From Erpobdella octoculata (lineage: Eukaryota; Annelida; Clitellata; Hirudinida; Erpobdellidae), in the NCBI GenBank assembly GCA_963978895.1, contig OZ022242.1, positions 29,581,306 through 29,645,305 of the forward strand: DNA of 64,000 nucleotides. The letters are read 5' to 3'. Both the position numbers and the translations under genes were made by a program. The notes under the pieces were generated by a model. It was not told where the DNA came from. It saw only the letters and a program-made list of their open reading frames with translations, and made no database searches. This document shows positions 1 through 11,335 of the stretch, in pieces (position 1 is the stretch's first letter; each line of letters opens with the position of its first letter).

Positions 1-1421
1 GTGCGAAGACATTGGAAGTGTTTGGCCAACTCAGCGATAGTCAGATGCAGGATTACGAGTCGGTAAAAGAGGCACTCCTTCGCCGTTTTGGGAAGTCGGC
101 AGAAGACTACCGCATAAAGTTTCGAGAGTCAAAGCTTGAACCAGAAGAGACTTGGGAACAGTATCTGGTGCGACTAGATAGTTACCTCAGGCGCTGGGTG
201 GATCTCGCGGGTACAAAAAACTATTTGTTTTTATTTCTAAAAGAGCAGTTCTTTGGAAAGTGTCCGTCGGGAATGGCTGAGTATTTGTTGGAGAAAGAAA
301 GCGGTGACGTCAATGAGTTGAGTCGCTGGGTCAACAAGTACAATCAAGCTCACCCAGTCAAAAGCTTGGCAAAGGTCGAGAACACAAGCAGGATTAGCGG
401 AAATCGTAGTCAACCAGACATTGACTCGGGAATGGTTGGACCACGCTGTTACAATTGCAATAAGCTGGGCCATATGGCAAAGGATTGTCATCAAGCTGGA
501 CATTTGGCGAGGGACTACAGTCAAGGCACTCAAGCAACTCCAGTCAGGTGTCAAACGCGTAGAGAGGCCACCATGACACCACCATGCAAAGACTCTGGAG
601 TAGTGAATGCATGCGCAGTCATGGTGTTGGATGGTAAAATGAATGAGGTCCAATTAAAATGTGGCTGCTTTTCACCGGTAATAGCGGATGGTTGTTTTCA
701 CTCAGGAGAAAAGTTTAAATTAACCAGAGGGTTTGTGAACAGAAAACCGGTAAAAGTTTTGAGGGACACTGGCTGTACTGCCATAATGGTAAAGGAATCA
801 TTAGTGCACCCGCGTCAGATGACCGGAAGAACAAGACCCTGTGTTTTGATCGACGGCACAGTTCGGGTAGCTCCAACAGCAGTGATAAAAATCAAAACAG
901 ACTGGTTCAGAGGAACCAGAGAGGTTGTGTGCATGAAAAACCTACTTTGCGATCTCGTGCTGGGAAATGTTGAAGGGGTAAGGGGTTTTGATGCAATGGC
1001 GGCAGGAAAACGCTTTGGTCGGAAACCACAGAAATCCGCTTCCAACTACGACAGCACTCAGAGGAATGATCGGGTAAATTTTAGAAAATCGTCGGCTAAC
1101 TCGGAGCTGTATCAAAGCAAGGAAAGAAACACGTCTGCCATTTCAAAAGTAGGAAATAAAGTTCAGGCAAAAGTTCAGGCTTTGAATCCGCCAAAAGAAA
1201 GACCAAGGCTCAATCTTCTGCCTAGAGGCCAACATGGAGGGGTGGGGAAAGATGGAAAGTTGAATTCGGCAATCTTCGGAGATGCCCGTCCTGTTGACAT
1301 AGCACGCAGAGAGATAGAGATTGAGAATAAGTTGAAAGTAAACTATTTCAAAGGCAAGGAAAACATCGGTGCTGACTTTCTTAGTCGTCAAGGCAGTGAC
1401 GATGAAATCAAGAAACGCTAA
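1..1421 (+). CDS. Ty3/gypsy-type Gag-protease ORF, 5' partial, pol deleted
   Basis: The frame is already open at the window edge, so the true start lies upstream; the first ATG is not a convincing start. About residues 1-115 (counted from base 12) look like a retrotransposon capsid of the SCAN-like type, with the RF..S..DYR.KFR and EQYLVRLDSYLRRWVD patterns. A CCHC zinc knuckle (CYNCNKLGHMAKDC) sits near residue 146, followed by a decayed second knuckle. A retropepsin-like segment with RDTGCTAIMV and later LVLGN follows near residue 250. The C-terminal end (GADFLSRQG) matches the end of the RNase H/RT region of such polyproteins, yet no RT motifs lie between. I infer an internal deletion that kept the frame. 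Known role of the family: capsid assembly and polyprotein processing for a retrotransposon. Confidence 0.8.
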   Translation, partial: AKTLEVFGQLSDSQMQDYESVKEALLRRFGKSAEDYRIKFRESKLEPEETWEQYLVRLDSYLRRWVDLAGTKNYLFLFLKEQFFGKCPSGMAEYLLEKESGDVNELSRWVNKYNQAHPVKSLAKVENTSRISGNRSQPDIDSGMVGPRCYNCNKLGHMAKDCHQAGHLARDYSQGTQATPVRCQTRREATMTPPCKDSGVVNACAVMVLDGKMNEVQLKCGCFSPVIADGCFHSGEKFKLTRGFVNRKPVKVLRDTGCTAIMVKESLVHPRQMTGRTRPCVLIDGTVRVAPTAVIKIKTDWFRGTREVVCMKNLLCDLVLGNVEGVRGFDAMAAGKRFGRKPQKSASNYDSTQRNDRVNFRKSSANSELYQSKERNTSAISKVGNKVQAKVQALNPPKERPRLNLLPRGQHGGVGKDGKLNSAIFGDARPVDIARREIEIENKLKVNYFKGKENIGADFLSRQGSDDEIKKR

Positions 1422-1437
1422 CGCGTTCCTTTTTTTC

Positions 1438-1770
1438 GAAGAGGGGGGATATGTAAGATGAAGATGATTCATCTTACGTATTTTCATAATAGTTGTGTAT
1501 TTTATTTTATTATGTGTGCATATTTTGGTTGTGTTGAAACAATAGTCATTTATTTATGAATGTATCTGTGTGTATATGTGTGTATATGTGTGTATATATA
1601 TGTATATATATATGTATATGTATGTATATATGTATATTTGTGCTCCTGTGACATTGTGTGTGCGTATAATTTTTGTATCATTAATGTATATATATGTATA
1701 TGTGTGTTTGAGTGTATATATACATGGATGAATGTATGTATATGTATGTGTATATATATATGTGTATATA

Positions 1771-1814
<44 letters not shown>

Positions 1815-2073
1815 ATTGGTATTGGTCCTTTTCCTTTTTGTGGTCTTCAATGAAAAAAATGAAGTGTTCGGGGGAGAGAAATTGGAAGTATCAAAAGATT
1901 TGTCAGAACCGGGTTAACTTCTGCAAAGTGAGATAATTCAGTTTAGAGTCAAGAAAAGGATTATATTCAAGGAAGAATAATAAAGTTAAAATAAATTCGA
2001 GAAATATTGTGTTATAAATAACTTCGACTTTAACGTTACGAATCGCTAGAAAGCATATTCCTCTACGTTTACA
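1438..2073 (+). mobile_element. Polypurine tract and probable 3' LTR of the gypsy-type element
   Basis: Right after the stop codon comes a purine run (GAAGAGGGGGGA, about 1438-1449), as expected for plus-strand priming. TGTAAG follows at 1452, a typical LTR start. A plausible end is TTTACA at 2073, giving a TGTAA/TTACA terminal inverted repeat and about 620 bp. The first bases form a perfect 10-bp hairpin (1453-1462 with 1468-1477). The LTR holds TATG/TA microsatellite (1560-1816). The right boundary is inferred; the 5' LTR lies outside the window, so it cannot be compared. Confidence 0.45.
1560..1816. repeat. TA/TATG/TGTA-rich microsatellite
   Basis: Irregular runs of TATATG, TGTATATG and (TA)n within the probable LTR. 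Open frames here on both strands are products of the simple sequence. Confidence 0.9.
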
Positions 2074-2487
2074 GACAGAGCTAAAATTAGAATTTTTATA
2101 GTTTTTAAAGTGTCGTTTATAAAAATAATGTTTTCTTTGTATTTCTAAAACTGTTTCGTTTGTCGCATTATCATTATGTTAAATGTTATCTTTTAAATTT
2201 TTCGTATTTAATTTTTTTGATAGAATACATTATAAAATAGTTTTTGTTATATGACTTACATTATAAGGTTAACTATGTTATATCATAGAACGTTAACAAA
2301 TACAACAATATATTTAAATACAACTTTATTGTACAAAGATGGAACGTACGACAACTAGCGATAGCAAAAAAGGACCAAGTTATTTATTTTCGATTTCACG
2401 TGACCCACGCGCTGTATTGTTATTGGCTGTTTTGTCTCGTCCATAGATTCAACACTTCTCTTCAGTTTAAAGAAGGCTTTAGAGGGC
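2074..2487. other. AT-rich stretch without recognised gene
   Basis: No coding signal or named repeat recognised between the probable LTR and the next gag relic. Confidence 0.5.
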
Positions 2488-3200
2488 TTACTTGTTTAAT
2501 CTTGAATTCATGATGAGATGCTTTGGTGGTCGGCAGTGTCTGGAGGGTCTTGTCAGAGAAAACCTGTGATGATGTGGATCTGCAATTGTGTTGATAATCT
2601 GTTTTTCAAATGGTAGATCAAAAGTGTTGAAAAGTGCGTTGTGATTTTCTAGAGTTTTTTTATGATCTTGTGTTGTTGTGAAGCTGATTTCGATGGACAA
2701 TCACTCTTCCGGCAATTTTTTCCTCAAATGGGGCTTGGACTGGGTGGACTTCTCTTGTGTGATGGCTTGTTAAAAGGTTGACTGGGCTGGCGATCGTGAC
2801 TCTTGATGGTACTGACGTTTTGGTGAACGGTTGAAGGCTGTTCCAAAAGCTTAGGGTCTTCTAAAACTTTTTAATGCGTGATAGTCTTGAACGAGCTTTT
2901 TGATTCATTGTTGTCCATTCAGCGGTGAAAACACATTCTATAGTCTGATAGTTTTAGTGCTTGGGACGCAAATACTAATGCCAAAAATTTAAAAGTTCCA
3001 TCTGTAATTTTGTCGACCTCTGCCTCTTTGCAATTAGCATTTAGTGTGTTAGCAAATGTGTTGAAATCGTCACTAGGGTTAAAAAGTTGATTACAACTAT
3101 CAAACCATTTCCTTAAAAGACTTTTCTGGAGGGAAAATATCTTTTTTATGGTGGTGACGGTTTCTTGCCAAGTAAGGTCGTTTGGAGATTTTGGCACGAT
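2488..3200 (-). pseudogene. Gypsy-type Gag relic
   Basis: Read on the minus strand, 3197-2919 encodes a segment with the gag pattern of K02A2.6-like gypsy elements: a basic/aromatic KSLLRKWFDSCNQLFNPSDDF, then FANTLNANCKEAEVDKITDGTFKFL. The same pattern (RRRYELF...FGAKVNRMCEQAQLGKITMENFKCLIF) occurs in the better preserved copy near 40 kb, which supports the call. Downstream pieces in other frames (2700-2488) suggest continuation through frameshifts. No protease or RT follows. A short open frame at 3479-3237 is of unknown origin. Confidence 0.55.
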
Positions 3201-3499
3201 GTAAGTGTTAAATGTTGTATTGGCGTCGTTGTCAAGTTATGACATCAGTACCTTTGCTTTTGATCGTTGAAACGTCGAAACCACATGTTGAAAGAATATG
3301 TTCTCTCTGAGTTTTAATTGAATTTCTTCATTTTTTGTATTAAGTTGTTGAATGTGTTGACCAACAATGTTTGAGTTGAATCGATATTTGCCATTGGTTC
3401 GAGCATCTTTATCGGAACTTGTTGTTAATCTGCGAGTTGTTTTACTAGCGATGTGGAGTCTGAAGTTGAAGAAAGGCAAAAATACACGTCTAATCGCAA

Positions 3500-4004
3500 G
3501 CCATTAACAACGACATCATGATCAGTGATTATTAATTTCAGAAAAAAATTTAGTTTTAGTTTCAGTTTAGTTTTACATCATGAATTATTATTACCGTTTC
3601 GTTTTTGTTTTGAATTTATGATAATTTTAGTTTTAATTTCAGTTTCGTTTGTAACTGAATTTTGTTTTTAACATATTTTGCAGATGTGACTAAACACAAG
3701 TCAATTGAGAAACTGTTTATTAAATTTTTAAAAACTCTAATTTTTAAGTTTTTTTCAGTCTATGTCTCTTCCCTCCGCTCAAAAGGCCACATAATAAAAA
3801 ATTCCTCTCCACATACATATGCCTGTGAAGCAGACGCTGCCAGTATATCCAATGCCAAGAGGAAAAGTTGCAGATATATAGCTGTCGAGCAATCCAAAAC
3901 TGCATCACATCTTGGCCATTGCAGGCACTAGATATACGTATTAAGTGGCACCATCGACGTTACTAATATATTTTTTTGCTAGACAAACACTTTTATTCGT
4001 AGTG
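3500..4004. other. AT-rich stretch with degenerate TTTTAGTTTCAG-like runs
   Basis: 3540-3660 repeats variants of AGTTTTAGTTTCAGTTT, resembling subterminal repeats of hAT-like DNA elements (a similar patch lies at 31110-31230). The open frame at 3662-3931 matches no family I know. Confidence 0.35.
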
Positions 4005-4007
4005 ACA

Positions 4008-4150
4008 TCACTTACATACATAATTTCCTATGTCGGTATGTATGTTAGCAGTTTCGCGTAACGCGGCAGCCACGGTGGTCAGCAATCAGCAGTTGCTAAA
4101 ATTAGTGCCCGCTGGCGTTTAATAAAAGTTATTACGCAATTTTACACTGT
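4008..4150. repeat. Dispersed-repeat end with ACATACATAATTTCC motif
   Basis: ACATACATAATTTCCTATGTCGGTATG followed by GCGTAACGCGGCAGCCACGGTGG aligns with 56907-57040 (ACATACATAATTTCC, GCGTAACGCAGTTAGGTGGCG). The same start occurs at 12178. It is one end of a dispersed family; see the Helentron-like finding. Confidence 0.6.
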
Positions 4151-4189
4151 CAGTCCTAAAGATCTAAAGATGTAACGCTGCATACTAGC

Positions 4190-4320
4190 CAATTCGTCGC
4201 AAAGCCGTTTCGTAGCAGGGTACATTTTCGTCACGACATTGCGACGAAAATTCCCAGATTGCGACGAAACGGCCCAGAACGCGACGAAACGGCCGACCTT
4301 TGCGACGAAAAGTCTAACAA
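4190..4320. repeat. Degenerate ~21-bp tandem repeat around GCGACGAAA
   Basis: TTGCGACGAAA or CGCGACGAAACGGCC recurs about every 20-22 bp at 4248-4315, with a related TTCGTCGC in inverted orientation at 4192. The GC content is much higher than the surroundings. Confidence 0.6.
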
Positions 4321-4719
4321 TTTTGGCGGCAGTATTCCGCAGCGTGGCGAAACAGATGGCCACCCTATTGACAAAGACCACTAGACCGCCGAATGCAATG
4401 GGAATTCCGCAATCTGCACGACCCATGTCGGCATAACAGGTTGCTGCACGCTTCCTACCGTTTTTTTTTTTTTTTTTTTTTTTATAATAGTTTATAGTCC
4501 TTTACACCAAGTGTTTTAAGACTGAAATAGCTGTATGTAGGAAGCACCTAAGTGTTTCCTGTCGTGGATCAAAGTTTGGTCCTTTTAGCTGTCCCTCCTC
4601 CTTTATCCAGGCTTGGGACTGGCCCGCAATTAGCGAGGCGGAGTTGCTTCCTACCGTTGCAACTGGGTTGTATTTATGCCATGTTGCAATGCCAGACAAA
4701 GGTGTCGGATTTAATGGGA

Positions 4720-5027
4720 AAGCAAGCGTCAGAACGAGCAAGAGCAAAAGAGCGAGCAGGACTGGGAATGCGAGTGGAATAGGGAGAACGCGGTTTGGAA
4801 AAAGCGAGTGGGGCGGAAGAACAAGAAAGAACGGAAACGGGAGCGCAAGTGGGAACGGGAGCGGGAGAAGGAGAGAAAGCGGGAGAGCAAGAAGGAAAAT
4901 GAACAGGTGAGCAAGCGGAAGAGCAAGATGCGATGGAAACAGGAGCGAAAGAGAAAAAAGCGAAAGAGAGAAAAACGATAGAAGAACATATAGAAACCTC
5001 GAGCAACGCCGGGTAACCCCTCTAGTT
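4720..5027 (-). repeat. Dispersed repeat with GA-rich minisatellite (copy 1)
   Basis: On the minus strand it begins with ACTAGAGGGGTTACCCGGCG and then a pyrimidine-rich array of TCGCTCTTCCGCTTGC-like units. On the plus strand this reads as GAGCGGGAGCGGGAG. Open frames rich in Arg/Ser or Gly/Lys here are shadows of this array. The head motif is shared with copies at 11336, 26572, 55032 and 56225. Confidence 0.7.
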
Positions 5028-5029
5028 AT

Positions 5030-7800
5030 AAATAAATGTTTGATTAATATTTATTTATTTATTATTGCCATAAACTTTCCTTTAAATTTCTCTACACATT
5101 TTTATTCCACCAACTGACTGTTTTTAATTATTTCTCTTGTTGTCTTATTATACTTAGTTTAGTCTGAAACGAAAATAATTGGATTCACGTGAATGGTGGC
5201 ACTCGCTTAAAATTCGCTTGCAACGACTTTCCCAGTAAAAAGAACACATGTTTTGAATGAAGCGCAATCGACGATGGCGTTGGTTTAAAACAAACTTTAA
5301 AATTTTAAAACTCATGTCATGCATCCAGTTTCAGCTCTAATATTTTCAACACTTTAAAAAAAGAGGAGCTCGCCCAGTTTGAATGGACGCACGCCACTCG
5401 ATGTGCAAAAGTACCAGCTTTGTAATTCTTTTTAACATTCAGCAAAATAACACAAACATGTAGAACATTTACAAAAACAATGTTTTGAAATAAACTAACT
5501 AAATAAAAAAAATACAGTTTTATAAAACTACTAACCATTATCAATCAAACACAACATTAAAGATAATTTTGGTTTACTTTTCTATGATAGCAATGATATA
5601 TAATGATATTTTTCAAAAGTCCAGGTTATAAAAACGTTTCGACAATATAACATTGGTCCGGAAAATTAGTTTGTTTGTGACAAGATTTAAAATTCTTCGA
5701 TTAATCAGTACTGTTCTCGAAATCACAAAAACTAACAAACCAAAGAGTTATACACAAGAGGGGCACGAAAAGATAGGTTCTCGTTCACTTCCTTGTACAA
5801 AACATAAATCCACATTCGGAATGCTCTGAATTTTCTTTATTTAATTAATTATTGAAGTTTACATTCAATCTATCTCTATTTTTAAGTTTAAAAAAAGTTT
5901 TAACTTTATTTCTTCTATAAATTCAATTCCATGTATTGTAAGAATTATCCGACGTTTTTTTTGTTTATTTCTTTTCAAATCTCTTCAAGATTCTACAACT
6001 CTTTCTAATAAACGCTTTACAATTATTTTCAAAGAATTATTATTTTATCTTAAAACACATGGATGTATCTTTTTTACTTGTAAACAATAAATTACCATTT
6101 CGACTTTAATTACATTTTAAATGTTTTTAAAAAATGTTGATACAACGTTTAGTAGTAAACATTTGTAGCAATGGTTTTTCAACAAACCATAGTCTAATTG
6201 ACGCATAATAAAATATTTTTGATAAAATTTAACGGAGTTTCAATCTTAATATTTTCTATTTATTAATATCGTTTGATTTTATTATGATGAAATCAAACCT
6301 CAACTATGAGTAGCTATAACAAGTTGGTTATTGAAATTAACTTGAAGTTATTTCTGCAAAAGTAGATAATGATTATCAAACAATTTGTAAAACATTCCGC
6401 ACCTTAACTGGTGTTTTATGGTCTAAAAACTTTTCCAGGATTAATCAGCCAATCAGCGCCGGACTCATGTTGCAGCAATTCTTACCTAGGTTGTGTAAAT
6501 TGTGTATTTCAATAGTTATATAAAGATCCTCATAATATTTTATTGCCTAGTAGCTGTAATAACATTTAATTCATCGAAAATTTTTATTTGATTCAGAAAC
6601 TTTAATTTGTTTACATTTTATGCATTGATGGGTTTTAAGAAAAATATTTGCATAACATAATTACTGCAATATTTCAGCCACCCGCGTTGCCAAAACACTG
6701 ATAATCTTGTAAAGTTGTTGTTATTTTGTCTTTCCAACCACTTTTGTTTTTTACAGCAAATTAAACAAGTAAAAAAACGGAGTTTTTTACCACAAACTTT
6801 AATTTCAAATACACTCGATTTCGAAATACAAAAGATGTTCAAAATAAGTTTTTTTTAAATGCATCATGTATTGTCATACAATATAAAGCTATACTGAAAC
6901 TGTCAGTTTTCTAGCTAGTCAAAAAGCTGGTTAAATTTTACTTGCAAGATTCGCATACAGAGAAAGCCACACACACACTTATTTTTAGAAATGCTACTTT
7001 AGTAATTATTTCTCCTTTTTAGGAATGTAAGAGTTTTTGTGATTTCAACAGAAAGTAATGTGCAAAATTATTAAGACGTAATTATAAATCGATTTCAATA
7101 TTTTATTAAAAAAAGACTTGAGTTAAAATTTGTATGGTGTTTAGAAAGAAAACAATTTGCTGTCAAAATTGAAGTGTTGTGATTTCATATAATTATTTTT
7201 TTTACATTTTCTATAAGAATGTTTTTGTTATAAATTATTTTTGCTACTTTATAAAACGAATTAAATTATTATTTATTTTTTGTATGATAAGACATAAACA
7301 TGACAAATAGCAGATTTGTTTAAAACCCTCTTTAAATTTTGTTATACAATAAAGCTCAACGTTTGTACATGAGTTAAGATGGCTTGGAATAAATTTTTCG
7401 ACCATAAAAGTTGCTATTTTTTTAAACCTTCCTTATCATTTTCTTCTCTCTGAAAACTACTTCCAGCCAAATTTGATCCTAATTGGTCCGACTATTTGAA
7501 TGTGTATAAATGACAAACAATAATACACAAATCTATTTTCATATAAAGATATTGTCTAATATTACCGATGTTTTAAATTTATTATAATTCGCCTTAAACA
7601 ACATTTTTGAAGCAACAACACGTTGAAGCAACGTTTTTTTTGTAGGTGGTAATATCAGAAATTTTCTGTTTCGCAAAATAACTGGATTGTACAAAAAGTG
7701 TCTTGTTTTTTAATTTAATTTTTGCGCCAGCCAGCCAGCTGGCTAAAATATGTTATTATTCAGTGACCTTGAAGTTCTTTAGGATTTACGCAACTCTAAA
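5030..7800. other. Long AT-rich stretch, no gene recognised
   Basis: No coding pattern or complete element seen. A dispersed repeat lies at about 6885-6985: its reverse complement matches 31955-32080 (AGCAAGTAAAATTTAACCAG is nearly identical in both). Confidence 0.5.
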
Positions 7801-7809
7801 TATTGTCAA

Positions 7810-8181
<372 letters not shown>

Positions 8182-8578
8182 AGCTGCCTATTTAGGAACA
8201 TGTTTCTAAAAATGGTATTAGTCTCGCTTCAAGATGACCTATGCAGGTGAGATATACATCCAACCAAAACATTATAGTATTGTAAAGAAAAAAATGACCT
8301 ACATTTCTAGGATGATATAATCTATTTTTAATTGAATCAATCAGAAGTAATTTTATTAAACATTCAATAAAAGAGCACTGTGTAAAATTTATATTCAAAA
8401 TAATAAAATATATTATAGGTTTATCAAATAAAACTTGAAATATGACTTGAAAAATGCAAAAAACATAACATTATTTATTGAAACCGAAATGGTTAAATTA
8501 ATATATGTATGGTATGTTTAAGTAATTTTTTAAAATACCCTTTCTTAGTTTTTATGAAAAGTTACAATTTTATTAGTT

Positions 8579-8601
8579 ATACACACACACACACACATAC
8601 A

Positions 8602-8649
<48 letters not shown>

Positions 8650-8790
8650 AATAAAAATCTCGTGTCATAGTGTTTGAAATTGAACTCCCTCGAAATGGCT
8701 CAACCAATTTTTATGAATTTTTGGGTACATTTGGTATGTCTGGGGATAGGTCCTAGGCTATTTAGAATAATTTTTTAAAATTATTTAAAA
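8579..8790. repeat. (CA)n(CATA)n(TA)n followed by a dispersed-repeat segment
   Basis: A CA, CATA, TA run (8579-8648) leads into AAAAATCTCGTGTCATAGTG and then GAAATGGCTCAACCAATTTTTATG. This type of sequence is common in nonautonomous Helitron/Helentron-like repeats of invertebrates; assignment is by resemblance only. Confidence 0.4.
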
Positions 8791-8855
8791 AAGTTATTTT
8801 GGAAAAACAATAAGGTGCAACTCTGTCCTTTTATAGAAAAATGCAACAGATAAAC

Positions 8856-9091
<236 letters not shown>

Positions 9092-9111
9092 GCATAGATA
9101 TATAAATATAG

Positions 9112-9519
9112 ATGCATCTCCAGTTTGGGAGTATTCTTAATCATTATGAATGTATTCATTTGAAAAAGCTAACACGAAAAGAACTTGAAGAAGGTGTTTC
9201 GATTTTAACAAGTGAATCCGAATCTTTCCGGCTGAAAATTAAAGAGGCTCTCTATATCTTATTAATGAGACCCGCAATTAATAAACAATTTGATAAATTT
9301 CCAGAGATTCTCCACTTATTCGGTGTCAAAGAAAGCAATATGCATCGGTTACCCTGTATTCCTTTTAACGACGAGGATAACATAAATGATGATACTTCTG
9401 ACTCGTCCTCTGACACAAATACTTTGGCTGTTGAGGCTGCTCCTGACGAATCTCATTGTAATGTATCTGAGGAAATTCTTGTCTCTTCTAATATAACACA
9501 GCGAAAGCGCAAAAATTGA
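9112..9519 (+). pseudogene. C-terminal part of Penelope-like element protein (endonuclease end)
   Basis: The reading frame follows a (TA)n tract that replaces its upstream part. The segment LKIKEALYILLMRPAINKQ has the pattern of the end of GIY-YIG endonuclease domains of Penelope-like elements (basic helix, E-A, K/RPxxNKQ). A Ser/Asp-rich tail and the terminal KRKRN follow. The GIY and YIG motifs themselves are absent, so only the last part of the domain remains. Context supports the call: 130 bp downstream is a hammerhead-like motif and the start of a second ORF, as expected at a head-to-tail junction of these elements. Calling it any other retroelement tail remains possible. Confidence 0.5.
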
Positions 9520-9644
9520 TTTCCAATAGTATAAATTTTATATTCTTTTGATTTTATAGGTAAAGTGTTTTTTCTTTTGTTAGTGTGCTAATTCTTTGAT
9601 AATTTCGGTTCTTTCTGTTTGTTTACTTTTCTCGTTTTACTTTT

Positions 9645-9686
9645 GACCCTGAGGATGGCTGACATAGCTGAAACGGTCCGTCGGTC
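9645..9686 (+). ncRNA. Candidate hammerhead ribozyme, Penelope type
   Basis: All core parts are present in order. Helix I is GACC (9645-9648) with GGTC (9683-9686). Core CTGAGGA (fits CUGANGA) is at 9649-9655. One unpaired T is followed by stem II GGCT (9657-9660) with AGCT (9666-9669). GAAA is at 9670-9673. A 2-bp stem III (A9673-T9681, C9674-G9680) closes a 5-base loop. The predicted cleavage site GTC ends at 9682. Very short stem III is known for hammerheads in Penelope-like elements. The extra base before stem II and a G-U pair there weaken the fold slightly. Confidence 0.55.
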
Positions 9687-9858
9687 TGACAATAAGAGTT
9701 TAATGGAAAAGTTTTTGGCTAATTGTAGTCTCGAACAGAGAGTTTTGTGCCGAAAGGTCGAGAATTTGCCTCGAAAAGTTGTTTCTGCCAAATGGCGAGT
9801 TGTGTTTCTTAGAGCGTGTCTCAAAGATAAATTGATTCCACAGTTTATTCGCAATATA
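9655..9858 (+). pseudogene. N-terminal fragment of Penelope-like element ORF
   Basis: The ATG (9655) overlaps the hammerhead core. The frame encodes about 68 residues, including RKVVSAKWRVVFLRACLKDK and LIPQFIRN. This is the kind of basic, Leu-rich N-terminal segment that precedes RT in Penelope-like proteins, where an 'FL..CL.....P' pattern is common. It is cut off by a (TA)n tract at 9855. I infer the start of a second, head-to-tail copy whose RT is lost. Confidence 0.4.
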
Positions 9859-9874
9859 TATATATATATATATA

Positions 9875-9946
<72 letters not shown>
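9855..9946. repeat. (TA)n microsatellite
   Basis: About 90 bp of TA truncating the preceding reading frame. Confidence 0.95.
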
Positions 9947-9949
<3 letters not shown>

Positions 9950-10082
9950 ATTTTTATCTTTTTTTACAATTGTACTGTTTCCTTTAAAAGTAACTTAATC
10001 AAATGTCATAACCTAAATTACTTTCATCAAATATCAACTTAGTTGTCGTCACTTGCCAAATAAAACTTTACATTAAGAATAA

Positions 10083-10165
10083 ATTGACGGGAGAGCAAGC
10101 GGAACGTGAACATAAGCGGAAACGGAATAGTAAACGGGAACGGGACATCAAACGGGAACAGAATA
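10083..10165. repeat. Fragment of the GA-rich minisatellite family (copy 2)
   Basis: GAGCAAGCGG, AAACGGAA and AAACGGGAACGGGA units match the internal arrays of the dispersed family; no head motif is present. Confidence 0.6.
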
Positions 10166-10439
10166 GAGTTGACGTTACCAAATTCTTCAATACCAATTGT
10201 TTTGGTCATATATGGAACTACCTGCTTAGCGATATTATCGGTTCAACTACTTTTATTAGTTTTGTAGCTGGAGTTGAATTTTCGAACTTTTTTTTACATA
10301 TTATTGTTGCATCAATGACGTCTTCATCTAATATCTAATCTTCATTCAGATCATTTTACATGTAGTTATATAGTTTAAATACTCTTTCAGTACTCAGAGT
10401 TTTTTGGTTGTTGTCGGACTGTGTATTTATTTTTGTTTC

Positions 10440-10529
10440 TTTTCATTTTGATTGTGTTTTGTCGAACAATTTTAGTAGCCCTTCGGGTCCCTCTTGTGAT
10501 CTAATAAATAAATAAATAAATAAATAAAC
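10440..10529 (+). mobile_element. Probable 3' end of a non-LTR retrotransposon
   Basis: TAGTAGCCCTTCGGGTCCC then TCTTGTGATC and (TAAA/AATA)n at 10501-10529. A short structured 3' end with a tetranucleotide tail is typical of LINEs; no coding part is recognised upstream. Confidence 0.4.
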
Positions 10530-11335
10530 GTACACATGTTAAAACAAACGGTAGTCGTAGATAATATTTTAGAAATATTTTAAAAACTTTGTACACAAAA
10601 AAGAGCTGATCACCGGGGTACAGTCGTTATTTAAAAAAAAATCCACTTTTTTATTTCTCCACCGTCTTTAGAAGTTTGCCTGATTAGATTAGCCAACGAA
10701 TGTGTTCTATGATCATATAATAATTATAATTATGTTGGTAGATTTTTAAAAAACACAAGCACTTTTTTGAACGTCAGCAATAAAATCTGGTACCGCGATT
10801 AAGTTAACTTGTTGAAACAAATTTTTATTTAAAAAAAAGTTTGAAAAAAGTTTCATTTCTGAAACGATAATTGACTTCTATGAAAAATTAACTTTCGGCA
10901 AAAAATTTTTTTTGCTGGTATATAGGCTACTAATTAGTAGCAATCTCATTGAAGTTTTTGAAAATTGTTAACCCATTGCTTTGAAAAATTTCACAGAAAC
11001 CAAAATGTAAGACCAACACATTTTTAATTCTTAAAAAACAAAAAACTAAAACAATTGTTTCGCCTAAAATTCATGTTTTTACGGTCAAATGTCGAAAATG
11101 ACACATCGAGAATGAGAAAAGAAAAATGAATGGAAAACGAAAGTTGATACAGCAGGGAATAACGGATGCCTGGTTTTGATAAGAAAGTTCATTCAGGAAA
11201 GCTTTCGACGAGATTTGTCATTAATTTTTAGCAGGATTTTAATTTTTATTTCAATGTAGTTTTAAATGGAGTGTTATAAATAACTTATTTTATTTGAGTA
11301 GTAGTTATTATGTATGTAGTTCAAATTCATTTATT
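10530..11335. other. AT-rich stretch, nothing recognised
   Basis: No reading frame or repeat with family resemblance seen. Confidence 0.5.
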
